A stretch of 64,000 nt of DNA from JAVVHH01 sp965199665 (GTDB taxonomy: Bacteria; Pseudomonadota; Alphaproteobacteria; Acetobacterales; Acetobacteraceae), in contig OZ241208.1 of the NCBI GenBank assembly GCA_965199665.1, positions 1,178,001 through 1,242,000 of the forward strand, read 5' to 3'. Of the stretch, positions 52,809-61,496 are shown in pieces; within the stretch, counting starts at the first letter, position 1; each line of letters begins with the position of its first letter. The translations under genes and the position numbers were made by a program. The notes beneath the pieces were generated by a model. It saw nothing but the letters and a program-made list of their open reading frames with translations. It did not search any database and was not told the DNA's origin.

Positions 52809-53795
52809 ATGACGGACGAAGCCGAACAGCGCCGGGTCAACAAGCGCGCCATTCTGTGCGTCCTCGGCTCCTCCGCCTCGTTCGCCATCGCGGCCGGCCT
52901 GGTCAAGGCGGTGGCGCCGACGATCCCGACCATCGAGATCATGTTCGCCCGCAGCTTGTTCGCCTTCCTGGCCATGCTGCCGCTAATGATCCGCGCCGGC
53001 GGCTGGTCCGCGCTGCGCACGCGGCACCCGTTCGCCCATGCCTGGCGCACCCTGGCCGGGTTCGCCGGCATGTTCGGCTCCTTCTACGGCTACGCGCACC
53101 TGCCGCTGGCGATGGTCACCGCGCTCGGCTTCGCCATGCCGGTCTTTCTCGGCATCCTGTCCGTGCCGCTGCTTGGCGAGCGGGTCACGGCGGGGCGGGC
53201 GATCTCGGTCGTGGCGGGGCTGTTCGGCGTGCTGGTGGTGCTGCGGCCGTGGCGGGCGGAGGGCGCGCTCGAGCTGGGGCCGGCCCTGGTGGTCGTGGGC
53301 GGCGTGATCGCGTGGGCGGTCGCGATGGTCAGCATTCGGCGCATGGGCCAGGCGGGCGAGCGCAACGTCACGGTCGTGCTGTGGTTCGCGCTCGCCACCA
53401 CGGCGATCTCGGGCCTGCTCACCGTGCCGGTCTGGGTCACGCCATCGCCGCTCGTGCTGGGCGTGCTGATCGCCGTGGGGGTGATCTCGGGCGCGGCGCA
53501 ACTGCTGATGACGGAAGGCTACCGCAGCGGGGAGGCGACCATGCTGGCCCCCTTCGAGTATGGCGCCATCCTGTATACGACGGGGCTGGGTTGGTTGTTC
53601 TGGGGCGAGATCCCCGGGCCTTGGGAGACGACGGGAATCCTGTTCCTGATCGGCGCCGGGCTGGTCACCTGGTGGCGCGAGACGGTACGGCGGCCGCCTC
53701 CAGCAGCGACGCTGCCAGCGCCTGCAGTTCCGCCGCCGCCGCGGTTCGCGGCGCGGCTTCGGTCACGCCGAGCCCCCGCGCGAAAGCCTGGCTGA
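52809..53795 (+). CDS. EamA/DMT-family transporter
   Basis: The product is 328 residues with ten membrane helices in two EamA halves (AILCVLGSSASFAIAAGLVKA... and ALVVVGGVIAWAVAMVSIRRMG...). GYRSGEATMLAPFEYGAILYTTGLGWLFWGEIP is typical of the second half. Members export metabolites such as S-adenosylmethionine, amino acids or riboflavin. The last ~40 residues are Pro/Arg-rich (RPPPAATLPAPAVPPPP) and are encoded opposite the end of the parA gene, a 131-base convergent overlap, so the tail probably arose by stop-codon loss. Confidence 0.9.
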   Translation: MTDEAEQRRVNKRAILCVLGSSASFAIAAGLVKAVAPTIPTIEIMFARSLFAFLAMLPLMIRAGGWSALRTRHPFAHAWRTLAGFAGMFGSFYGYAHLPLAMVTALGFAMPVFLGILSVPLLGERVTAGRAISVVAGLFGVLVVLRPWRAEGALELGPALVVVGGVIAWAVAMVSIRRMGQAGERNVTVVLWFALATTAISGLLTVPVWVTPSPLVLGVLIAVGVISGAAQLLMTEGYRSGEATMLAPFEYGAILYTTGLGWLFWGEIPGPWETTGILFLIGAGLVTWWRETVRRPPPAATLPAPAVPPPPRFAARLRSRRAPARKPG

Positions 53796-54309
53796 AGGCG
53801 GAGCGGTTGCCCAGCGCGACCGGGATCACGTGGCGGCCGCTCGCCTGCAGCGCCGCCTCCGTGGCCGCGCGCTGGCGTCCGGCGGAGGCGACGCGGTTCA
53901 GCACGAAGCTGGCGGGCCGCTTCTCCTCGTGGGCGATCTTCAGCGTGCCCTCCGCGGCCCACAGATCGGGCGCGCTGGGCTGCACGGGCACCACGACCAG
54001 GGTGGCGGCGCGGATCGCCCGGCGCGCATCGCCGTCGATCACCGGGGGCGTGTCGATCAGCACCAGCTCGTGCTCGCGCCGCAGCCGCTCCAGCTCGCCG
54101 GCCAATCGCCATCCCGATACGTCGGAGAGGGTGATGGCGACCGCGCCCGTGCCTGCCCGCAGCCGGTGCCACTGCGCGAGGCTGCCCTGCGGATCGATGT
54201 CCAACACCGCCACGCGCTTGTCGGCCCCCCACCACGCGGCCAGATTGGCGGCCAGCATGGTCTTGCCCGAGCCCCCTTTCTGCTGCGCCACCGTGATCAC
54301 CACGGCCAT
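53665..54309 (-). CDS. ParA-family ATPase (orphan)
   Basis: The product is 214 residues. Deviant Walker A KGGSGKT near the N-terminus (VITVAQQKGGSGKTMLAANLAAW), Walker A' VLDIDPQGSLAQW, Walker B LVLIDTPP. Orphan ParA proteins of this length place or segregate plasmids, chemotaxis arrays or other cargo. No ParB partner or parS-like repeat is visible. It diverges from the NAD(P)HX repair gene by 18 bases, and its 3' end overlaps the DMT transporter gene. Confidence 0.88.
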   Translation of the reverse strand: MAVVITVAQQKGGSGKTMLAANLAAWWGADKRVAVLDIDPQGSLAQWHRLRAGTGAVAITLSDVSGWRLAGELERLRREHELVLIDTPPVIDGDARRAIRAATLVVVPVQPSAPDLWAAEGTLKIAHEEKRPASFVLNRVASAGRQRAATEAALQASGRHVIPVALGNRSAFSQAFARGLGVTEAAPRTAAAAELQALAASLLEAAAVPSRATR

Positions 54310-54327
54310 GCCGCGAGTCCCCCGCTA

Positions 54328-55773
54328 ATGTCGGGCCTGCATACCGGCTCACCGGCGCAGCGCAAGGAAGCCCTGCTGAGCCCGGCCGAGATGGCGGTCG
54401 CCGACGCGGCCTCCGCCGTGCCGATCCCGGTCCTCATGGCGGCGGCCGGGCGAGCGGTGGCGCGGGCGGCGCGGCGCTTCGGCCCGTGCCGCGTCCTGGT
54501 GCTGTGCGGCCCCGGCAACAATGGTGGTGACGGCGCGGTGGCGGCCCGGCTGCTGGCCGAAGCGGGCTGGCCGGTCGCGGTAGCGTGGGAGCGCGGCGGC
54601 GCGCCGGTCCCCGGCACCGTCGCCGTGCCGTTCGCCCCGGCCGAGGCCGCGCGCGCGGCGCTGGTAATCGACGCCGTGTTCGGCGCCGGCATGCGCGGCG
54701 AGCTGCCCGACCGTGTGGCCGACGTGCTCGCCGCAGCGCCCCGTGTCCTGGCGGTGGACGTGCCGAGCGGCCTCGATGGCGGCACCGGCCAACCCCGCGG
54801 CCGCGTCCGCGCCGCCGACCTCACCGTGACCTTCGCCTCCCGCAAGCCGGGCCACTGGCTCCTGCCGGGCCGCGCGCTCTGCGGCGAGACGGTGTTGGCC
54901 CCGATCGGGCTGCCGGACGCCGCGCTGGCCGCCGCCGGCTGCCGCACCTGGCGCAACACGCCCGCACTGTGGGATCTGCCGGCGCCGGGGCTGGACGACC
55001 ACAAATACACGCGCGGCCACGTGACCGTGCTGGGCGGGGCCGCAATGGTCGGCGCGGCCCGGCTGGCAGCGGGCGCGGCGCGGCGGGGCGGCGCCGGGCT
55101 GGTGACGATCGCCGCCGAGACCGGGGCGGCGATCTACCGCACCGGCGAGCCCGGCATCATCGTCAGCGAGGCGACACTGGCCGATTTGTTGGCCGACGAG
55201 CGCCGCCAGGTCTGGGTGGTCGGGCCGGGCCTTGGCGCGGAGCGGGCCCGCGAAGTGCTGCCGGCCCTGCTGCGCGCCGGTCGCCGGGTCGTCGCCGATG
55301 CGGACGCGCTCACTGCCTTTGCCGATGACCCGGCCGGGCTCGCCGGCTGCGCGGTGCTCACCCCCCATGCCGGCGAGTTCGCCCGCTTGTTCGGGCCGCC
55401 CGGGCCCGACAAGCTCGCTGCCGTGCGTGCCGCCGCCGCCCGGCTCGGCGCGGTGGTGCTGCTCAAGGGCGCCGACACCGTGATCGCCGCGCCCGACGGC
55501 CGCGCGGCGATCAACACCGACGCACCCCCCTTTCTCGCCACCGCGGGCTCCGGCGACGTGCTGGCCGGGCTGATCGGCGCGGTGCTGGCGCAGGGCCTGC
55601 TGCCTTGGGAAGCGGCTTGTGCCGGCGTCTGGCTGCACGGCCGCGCCGGCGTCTTGGCCGGGCCGGGCCTGGTGGCCGAAGATTTACTCCCCCACCTCGC
55701 CCAATCGATCGGAGATGCCTGGGCGGGGGATCGCGCTAGGCTATACTCGCGCCGATCTCGGAGCCTCTCATGA
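54328..55773 (+). CDS. nnr: Bifunctional NAD(P)HX epimerase / ADP-dependent dehydratase
   Basis: The product is 481 residues. The N-terminal YjeF_N epimerase domain has VLVLCGPGNNGGDGAVAARLL and VIDAVFGAGMRGEL; the C-terminal ribokinase-like dehydratase has HKYTRGHVTVLGGA, CAVLTPHAGEFARLFG, LLKGADTVIAAPDG and TAGSGDVLAGLIGA. Together they repair hydrated NADH/NADPH. It is metabolic housekeeping. The Arg/Ser-rich end (RLYSRRSRSLS) overlaps the next start as ATGA, so malonyl-CoA decarboxylase is coupled to it. Confidence 0.95.
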   Translation: MSGLHTGSPAQRKEALLSPAEMAVADAASAVPIPVLMAAAGRAVARAARRFGPCRVLVLCGPGNNGGDGAVAARLLAEAGWPVAVAWERGGAPVPGTVAVPFAPAEAARAALVIDAVFGAGMRGELPDRVADVLAAAPRVLAVDVPSGLDGGTGQPRGRVRAADLTVTFASRKPGHWLLPGRALCGETVLAPIGLPDAALAAAGCRTWRNTPALWDLPAPGLDDHKYTRGHVTVLGGAAMVGAARLAAGAARRGGAGLVTIAAETGAAIYRTGEPGIIVSEATLADLLADERRQVWVVGPGLGAERAREVLPALLRAGRRVVADADALTAFADDPAGLAGCAVLTPHAGEFARLFGPPGPDKLAAVRAAAARLGAVVLLKGADTVIAAPDGRAAINTDAPPFLATAGSGDVLAGLIGAVLAQGLLPWEAACAGVWLHGRAGVLAGPGLVAEDLLPHLAQSIGDAWAGDRARLYSRRSRSLS

Positions 55774-57176
55774 GCGAAACCGCCGCCGCCGCCCCGATCG
55801 GCCTCTTCGACCGCGCCATCCGGCGCATCGCGACCGTTTGGCGCGACATGGCCTCCACCGTCCCCGACGAGGATAGCAGCATCCCCGCCCAGATGCGGGC
55901 CTGCCTGCACGCCCGCGGCGGCGAGATCAGTGCGCGCAACCGCGCCGCCAAGCTGGCGCAAACCTATCTGGGGCTTGACGACAAGGGCCGCCGCGGCTTC
56001 CTGCGCGACCTCGCCAGTTTCGATACCGACCCGGCCACCATCGCTGCCGCCTATGAGGGCCTGGTCGCCGCACCCGACGATGGCGAGCGCGCCAAGGCCA
56101 CCGTGGCGCTGCGCCGCGCGCTCGAGCCGCCGCGCGCCAAGTTGCTGACCCAGTTCACCACCATCCCCGACGGCATGAAGTTCCTGGTCGACCTGCGGGC
56201 CACGTTGCAGGACCTCTCGGGCGACGATCCACACCTCGCCGGGTTGGAGAGCGATCTCCGCTCCCTGCTGCGCAACTGGTTCGACGTCGGCTTCCTCCAG
56301 CTGGTGCGCATCGACTGGACCAGCCCGGCCCTGCTGCTCGAGCGGCTGGTCGGCTACGAGGCGGTGCACGAGATCCGCTCCTGGAGCGACCTCAAGAACC
56401 GGCTCGACAGTGACCGCCGCTGCTATGCGCTGTTTCACCCGCGTATGCCCAACGAGCCGCTCATCTTCGTGGAGGTCGCGCTGGTGCACGGGCTGGCCGG
56501 CAGCGTGCAACAGTTGCTCGACAAGAAGGCGCCGCTGCTGGACCCCAAGCAGGCCGACACCGCGATCTTCTACTCCATCAGCAACTGCCAGCGCGGGCTG
56601 GACGGGATCAGCTTCGGAAACTTCCTCATCAAGCGCGTGGTGGAGTTGCTCGGCAACGAGTTCCGCAACCTCAAGCAGTTTGCCACCCTGTCGCCGCTGC
56701 CCGGCTTCCGGCGCTGGCTCGACGGTCAACTGGCCAGCAGCGAGGCCGGACTGCTGAGCGAGGAGGAATCTGCCTCCCTGCGCACGGCGGCACCCACTGA
56801 CGGGCCGGCGCCCGAGAGTGGCCCGGAAGCGTTGCGGCTGATCCTGAACAAGCGGAGCTGGTTCCGCGACGCCGCCATGTTGCGCGCGGCCGAGCCGGTC
56901 CTGGTCCGTCTGGGCGCGCGCTACTTGCTCAACGAGGGCCGCGGCAAGCGCGCGCTCGACCCGGTGGCGCATTTTCACCTGTCCAACGGCGCCCGCGTCG
57001 AGCGGGTCATGGCCCTGGCCGACACGTCCGAAAAGGGCACCAAGGCGAGCGCGACGCTGATGGTCAACTACCTCTACGACCCCACCAAGATCGAGGACTA
57101 CCACGAGGATTACGCCGGCGCCGGCCGACGCAACGCCAGTACCGCGGTCCGCCGCCTCGCGCGGGGCTGGTCGTGA
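55770..57176 (+). CDS. Malonyl-CoA decarboxylase
   Basis: The product is 468 residues, the usual bacterial length. It has an N-terminal helical domain and a C-terminal GNAT-like catalytic domain. Key segments are HPRMPNEPLIFVEVALVHGLA, FYSISNCQRGLDGISFGNFLIKRV (catalytic Ser region), LARRYL-type ARYLLNEGRGKRALDPVAHFHLSNGA (catalytic His) and MVNYLYDP. It converts malonyl-CoA to acetyl-CoA. No malonyl-CoA synthetase (matB) or dicarboxylate carrier follows, unlike the rhizobial mat operon. It is coupled to the NAD(P)HX gene by an ATGA overlap. Confidence 0.93.
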   Translation: MSETAAAAPIGLFDRAIRRIATVWRDMASTVPDEDSSIPAQMRACLHARGGEISARNRAAKLAQTYLGLDDKGRRGFLRDLASFDTDPATIAAAYEGLVAAPDDGERAKATVALRRALEPPRAKLLTQFTTIPDGMKFLVDLRATLQDLSGDDPHLAGLESDLRSLLRNWFDVGFLQLVRIDWTSPALLLERLVGYEAVHEIRSWSDLKNRLDSDRRCYALFHPRMPNEPLIFVEVALVHGLAGSVQQLLDKKAPLLDPKQADTAIFYSISNCQRGLDGISFGNFLIKRVVELLGNEFRNLKQFATLSPLPGFRRWLDGQLASSEAGLLSEEESASLRTAAPTDGPAPESGPEALRLILNKRSWFRDAAMLRAAEPVLVRLGARYLLNEGRGKRALDPVAHFHLSNGARVERVMALADTSEKGTKASATLMVNYLYDPTKIEDYHEDYAGAGRRNASTAVRRLARGWS

Positions 57177-57198
57177 GCGGGCCGACGCGGACGCTCGC

Positions 57199-59565
57199 AT
57201 GAACGCCCCCGGCCCGATCGTCCGCCTGCCGCCGGACGAGCTGTTCGGCCTCAAGCAAGTCGAGCGCAAGCTGCTCTGGCTCTCCGCCTGGATGATCCAC
57301 AACGCCAACCACGTCCGCCCGAGCCGCGACGGGCTCAAGGTGGGCGGCCATCAGGCGAGCTGCGCCAGCATCATGAGCGTGATGACGGCGCTGTATTTCT
57401 CGATCCTCAAGCCGCAGGACCGGGTGGCGGTCAAGCCGCATGCCGGACCGGTGTTCCATGCCATCAACCTGCTGTTCGGCCGGCAGACGCCGGAGAAGAT
57501 GGCCGGGCTGCGGCAGATGGGTGGCGTGCAGAGCTACCCGAGCCGCACCAAGGACGGACCGGAGGTGGACTTCTCCACCGGCTCCGTCGGCCTCGGCGTG
57601 GCGCTGACCAGCTTCACCGCGCTGATGGCGGACTACGTCCGGCTGCACGGGCTGGACGCCGGGTTGCCGCCGGGTCGGCAGATCGCGCTGGCGGGCGATG
57701 CGGAGCTGGACGAGGGCAACATCTACGAGGCCCTGCTCGAGGGCTGGAAGCACGACGTCCGCAATGTCTGGTGGGTGATCGACTACAACCGTCAGAGCCT
57801 CGACAGCGTGGTGCCCGATCGGCTGTTCGGCCGCATCGAAGGGCTGTTCCGCGACATGGGCTGGAACGTCATGACGCTCAAATACGGCCGCAAGCTGCAG
57901 GCCGCGTTCGAGCGCGAGGGCGGCGAAGCGCTGCGCCACTGGATCGACGACTGTCCCAACAGCCTCTACTCCGCCTTCACCTTCCAGGGCGGCGCCGCCT
58001 GGCGGAACGCCTTGCTCTCCGACCTCGGACGCGACGTGGCCCTGCGCGCCATCATCGACCCGCTGAGCGACGACGAGCTGGCCGAGCTGATGACCAATCT
58101 CGGCGGCCACGACGTCGATTACCTGATCGAGTGCTTTCGCCAGGCCGATGCGGAGGGCGACCAGCCGACCTGCTTCATCGCCTACACCATCAAGGGCATG
58201 GGCCTGCCCTTTGCGGGGCATAAGGACAACCATTCCGGCCTCATGACCAAGGACCAGATGGAGGGCTTCCGCGAGGCGATGCGGATCCGACCCGGCCATG
58301 AATGGGACCTGGCGGAAGGGCTCGACCTGTCCGCGGCGGAATTCGCCGCCGTGATCGACCGTGCGCCCTTCGCTCAAACGCTGACGCCCACCGGCCGCAC
58401 CCTCGAGGCGGCAACCGTGCCGGTGCCCCCGATCCTGCCCGGGCCGAAATCGGCCGGGCGGAAATACAGCACCCAGCAGGGCTTCGGCGACATCCTGGCC
58501 GAGATCGGGCGCGGGGAGGGGGCGTGCGAGGCGCTGGCCAAGCACATCGTCACCACCAGCCCGGACGTCACGGTCTCGACCAATCTCGGCCCCTGGGTGA
58601 ACCGTCGCGGCGTGTTTGACCGGCACACCCGCAACGACGTGTTCCGCGATGCCAAGCTGGCTTCGGCGCAGCGCTGGGGCATGTCGCCGACCGGCCAGCA
58701 CGTCGAACTCGGGATCGCCGAGCAGAACCTGTTCCTGATCTTGGCCGCCATGGGGTTGCAGCACAGCCTGACCGGCGCCCGCCTGCTGCCGATCGGCACG
58801 GTCTACGACCCGTTCGTCAATCGTGGCCTCGATGCGTTGATCTATGCCTGCTACCAGGACGCCCGTTTCCTGCTCGTCTCAACACCGAGCGGGCTGACGC
58901 TGGCGCCGGAGGGGGGCCAGCACCAGAGCCTCAACACGCCCTTGATCGGCATGGCGGCGGACCGGCTGGCCAGCTACGAGCCCGCCTACGTGGACGAGCT
59001 CGCCATCCTGCTCCGCCACGCCTTGCACCACATGCAGCAGCCCGACGGCTCTGCCGTATGGCTTCGCCTCTCGACCCGGCAGCTTCAGCAGCCCGAGCGG
59101 CCGCTCGACCCGGCGGCCGTGATCGCCGGTGGGCACTGGATCGTGCCGCCGCGCGACGGCGCCCCCATCGCCCTGGCGTATCAGGGCCCGGTCGCACCGG
59201 AAGCCGAAGCCGCCTTCGCCGAACTGCAGGAGGAGGTGCCGGAAGCCGGGCTGCTCGCGATCACGAGTCCCGACCGGCTGCACCAAGGCTGGCTTGAAGC
59301 CGGCCGCACCCGCCGAACGGGCCGCCCGGCCAGCTCGCACATCGAGCGCCTGCTGGCCCCGCTCGCCCCCGGCGCCGCGCTGGTCACCATCCTGGACGGC
59401 CACCCGGCCGCCCATACCTGGCTCGGCGCCGTCCGCGGTCAACGCGTCATCCCCCTCGGCCCCGACCGCTTCGGCCAGAGCGGCGACTTGCCCGACCTGT
59501 ATCGGGAGTATGGAATGGACGTTGAGACGATCGGCGAGGCCTGCGCGCAGGCGCTCCTCGGGTAG
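57199..59565 (+). CDS. Homodimeric pyruvate-dehydrogenase-type E1 / transketolase-like enzyme
   Basis: The product is 788 residues. Thiamine-diphosphate site: IALAGDAELDEGNIYEALLEG...VIDYNRQSLD, the AceE-like GD-x-E...N pattern. N-terminal HVRPSRDGLKVGGHQASCASIMSVMTALYF, LVDFSTGSVGLG, and C-terminal AEQNLFLILAAMGL (catalytic Glu) with TLAPEGGQHQS. It is about 100 residues shorter than E. coli AceE and there are no E2/E3 genes nearby. It follows malonyl-CoA decarboxylase by 22 bases. It may decarboxylate pyruvate or a relative; the acceptor is unknown. Confidence 0.85.
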   Translation: MNAPGPIVRLPPDELFGLKQVERKLLWLSAWMIHNANHVRPSRDGLKVGGHQASCASIMSVMTALYFSILKPQDRVAVKPHAGPVFHAINLLFGRQTPEKMAGLRQMGGVQSYPSRTKDGPEVDFSTGSVGLGVALTSFTALMADYVRLHGLDAGLPPGRQIALAGDAELDEGNIYEALLEGWKHDVRNVWWVIDYNRQSLDSVVPDRLFGRIEGLFRDMGWNVMTLKYGRKLQAAFEREGGEALRHWIDDCPNSLYSAFTFQGGAAWRNALLSDLGRDVALRAIIDPLSDDELAELMTNLGGHDVDYLIECFRQADAEGDQPTCFIAYTIKGMGLPFAGHKDNHSGLMTKDQMEGFREAMRIRPGHEWDLAEGLDLSAAEFAAVIDRAPFAQTLTPTGRTLEAATVPVPPILPGPKSAGRKYSTQQGFGDILAEIGRGEGACEALAKHIVTTSPDVTVSTNLGPWVNRRGVFDRHTRNDVFRDAKLASAQRWGMSPTGQHVELGIAEQNLFLILAAMGLQHSLTGARLLPIGTVYDPFVNRGLDALIYACYQDARFLLVSTPSGLTLAPEGGQHQSLNTPLIGMAADRLASYEPAYVDELAILLRHALHHMQQPDGSAVWLRLSTRQLQQPERPLDPAAVIAGGHWIVPPRDGAPIALAYQGPVAPEAEAAFAELQEEVPEAGLLAITSPDRLHQGWLEAGRTRRTGRPASSHIERLLAPLAPGAALVTILDGHPAAHTWLGAVRGQRVIPLGPDRFGQSGDLPDLYREYGMDVETIGEACAQALLG

Positions 59566-59574
59566 ACGCCCAAG

Positions 59575-59898
59575 CTACTCGGCGCGGAGGCGTTCGAGGT
59601 TTCGCTCGACCAGCGTCCGCATCTGGGAATCGCCTCTGCGATGGACCCATCGCAGAGCGGCTTCACGTTCTTCCCGGGTTCCTTGGAGCACGGGCTCGGG
59701 TGCACCGGCGTTCATGTAGGCCGACAGTCTCGCCTCGAGTTCTCGAAGCGAGACCTGGCCGACATTGGCGATGCCGATCGAACCCTGAGCTGGCGCGTCG
59801 TCCGCGCTCAATCGCGGCGCGCCGGTTTTGGGGGAAGCCGTCCCGGCCTCACCCGTTCCACCACTTCTCCCAAACGCCGTTGTCGGTGCCGCGGACAT
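59575..59898 (-). CDS. Small hypothetical protein overlapping the metzincin 3' end
   Basis: The frame of 107 residues from ATG 59898 starts 50 bases inside the metzincin gene and runs past its stop. The first ~30 residues are low-complexity; the last ~65 (VSLRELEARLSAYMNAGAPEP... then EEREAALRWVHRRGDSQMRTLVERNLERLRAE) look like real amphipathic helices. I do not recognise it. A start further in is possible. It ends 9 bases from the convergent E1 gene. It could be translated as a partner of the protease by coupling. Confidence 0.45.
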   Translation of the reverse strand: MSAAPTTAFGRSGGTGEAGTASPKTGAPRLSADDAPAQGSIGIANVGQVSLRELEARLSAYMNAGAPEPVLQGTREEREAALRWVHRRGDSQMRTLVERNLERLRAE

Positions 59899-61450
59899 AG
59901 ACTTCCTCGTTGGTGGGCGCCATGGAGCCCGCCGCCGGCTCGGATGCGAGCACGCCGCCGTCGTTGTGCCGCGCCCAGTCGTGCCAAGCATTATTGAACC
60001 AAGCCCGCTGCCAGAGCGCGTTGTCGTTGCCGCGGACGTAGATGTTGCACACGGTGCCGTTGCGCGAGATCACCGAGGGTGCACCGGCGAAGCCACCCGG
60101 GGGCGCGCCCAGGGCGACCCATGCGCTCCAGCCATGAGCGCCCGTCCACCATTTTTGATACACGTTGTTGTCGGTGCCCCGGACGAACACGTGCTCATGG
60201 TCGGGCCCCATGGAGCCCACCGCCGGATCGGATGCGAGCACGCCGCCGTCATTGTGCCGGCTCCAATCGTGCCAGCTATTGTTGAACCACCCCTTTTGCC
60301 AAAGCGAATTGTCGTTGCCGCGGACGTAGATGTTGCACACGGTGCCGTTGCGCGAGATCACCGCAGGGCCACCGCTGAAGCCGCCCGGAGGCGCCCCGAG
60401 ACCGACCCAGCCGCTCCAACCATGCGCGCCCGTCCACCATTTCTGGTAGACGTTGTTGTCGGTGCCCCGGACGAACACGTGCTCGTGGTCCGGCCCCATC
60501 GAGCCCACCGCCGGCTTGGACGCCAGCACGCCGTCATCGTGCCGGGTCCAGTCCTGCCAACTATTGCTGAACCAGCCTTTCTGCCAGAGCGCATTGTCGT
60601 TGCCGCGCACGTAGATGTTGGCAACCGTGTTGTTACGCGAGATCGTCGCCGGCCCGCCGTTCAAGCCGGCGGCGGGCGCGCCGTGCGAAATCCAGCGGCT
60701 CCAACCCTGGCGGGGATACACCGTAGCGGCGAAATTGCCGTCCGTCGCGTCGATGTCCGTCCCGCCGGTAACGGCATTGCCGTCCTTCATGATGGAACCG
60801 GGCAGCCAGTAGCACATGATGGATCTTGCGTCGGCTTGGGCCGTCTCGATCAAGGCCGACCTGTCGAGCGGGGTCAGGACCTGCGCGATCACCTTGTCAC
60901 GCGACCAACCCTGGCTTGCCATGAAGTAGCTGATGGCCTTCTCGCGATCGATCCGATCGACGATCTCTGCGCGGAGATGCTCGTGCGGGAAGCCGAGCGT
61001 GTGACCGGTCTCGTGCCGGACGACGCGGAAGAACTCGGAATCGGCCGTGGCCATGGTGAACGAGTCGAGGTTCATCGTCGGCTGGTCCTTGCCGATCGAC
61101 AGGATGTCGGTGCCCAAATACGACCAATAGCCCTGGCCCGCCGTCCGCGCGATGCGGACTTGGGCTTGTCCGGACGTCTCGACGAAGGTCACGTTGGCCC
61201 AACTGGTCCAAGCGTTCATGTGGCTGACGATCCGGGCGCGCAGGTCCGCCGCCGGGCTGTCCATGAACCCTACCGTCAGCTTGACGCCCGCTTTGCCCCA
61301 ATATTTGCTCTTCACAAGGGTGAGGGCTTCCGGGACGGGCGCGCCGGCGGCCGATGTCGGGCCGGCATCGGACGGGTCCGACGGAAGCGTCTTAATCGTG
61401 CAGCTGTCGGTCGCCGAATGAAGGACGTGAACTGTGGTGGCCGCGGACAT
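59849..61450 (-). CDS. Metzincin (astacin-like) protease fused to a PLL-type six-bladed beta-propeller
   Basis: The product is 533 residues. Catalytic domain ~45-245 with zinc motif HETGHTLGFPHEH (146-158: His146, Glu147, His150, His156) and the Met-turn SIMCY at 210-214; Tyr214 fits the astacin fifth ligand. From ~250 there are six blades of ~47 residues as three pairs (WSRWISHGAP..., SWQDWTRHDDG...), with Trp/Asp-rich motifs YVRGNDNALWQK and FVRGTDNNVYQK. The propeller resembles fucose-binding PLL lectins (seven blades). I see no signal peptide, so release is by an unknown route. A strong AGGAGG lies 8 bases before ATG. Confidence 0.9.
   Translation of the reverse strand: MSAATTVHVLHSATDSCTIKTLPSDPSDAGPTSAAGAPVPEALTLVKSKYWGKAGVKLTVGFMDSPAADLRARIVSHMNAWTSWANVTFVETSGQAQVRIARTAGQGYWSYLGTDILSIGKDQPTMNLDSFTMATADSEFFRVVRHETGHTLGFPHEHLRAEIVDRIDREKAISYFMASQGWSRDKVIAQVLTPLDRSALIETAQADARSIMCYWLPGSIMKDGNAVTGGTDIDATDGNFAATVYPRQGWSRWISHGAPAAGLNGGPATISRNNTVANIYVRGNDNALWQKGWFSNSWQDWTRHDDGVLASKPAVGSMGPDHEHVFVRGTDNNVYQKWWTGAHGWSGWVGLGAPPGGFSGGPAVISRNGTVCNIYVRGNDNSLWQKGWFNNSWHDWSRHNDGGVLASDPAVGSMGPDHEHVFVRGTDNNVYQKWWTGAHGWSAWVALGAPPGGFAGAPSVISRNGTVCNIYVRGNDNALWQRAWFNNAWHDWARHNDGGVLASEPAAGSMAPTNEEVYVRGTDNGVWEKWWNG
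60021..60593. repeat. Tandem ~285/288-bp repeats encoding paired propeller blades
   Basis: The same TTGTCGTTGCCGCG block recurs at 60021, 60309 and 60594, giving units of 288 and 285 bases (96 and 95 codons). The DNA of the first two units is nearly identical over long stretches, which implies recent duplication or gene conversion within the metzincin gene. A diverged partial copy lies on each side. Confidence 0.9.
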
Positions 61451-61483
61451 GTCGCTTTCCTCCTGATCGCTGCCATGGGAGTT

Positions 61484-61496
61484 CGTTATTTTAACG
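61484..61496. promoter_or_regulatory. AT-rich inverted repeat upstream of the metzincin gene
   Basis: CGTTA-TTT-TAACG is a perfect inverted repeat at 61484-61496, extended by GTTC/GAAC with one extra base on the right. On the minus strand it includes TAAAAT, a good -10 box match, 37 bases before the metzincin start. A repressor at this site would block the promoter. No -35 is obvious. Confidence 0.4.
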
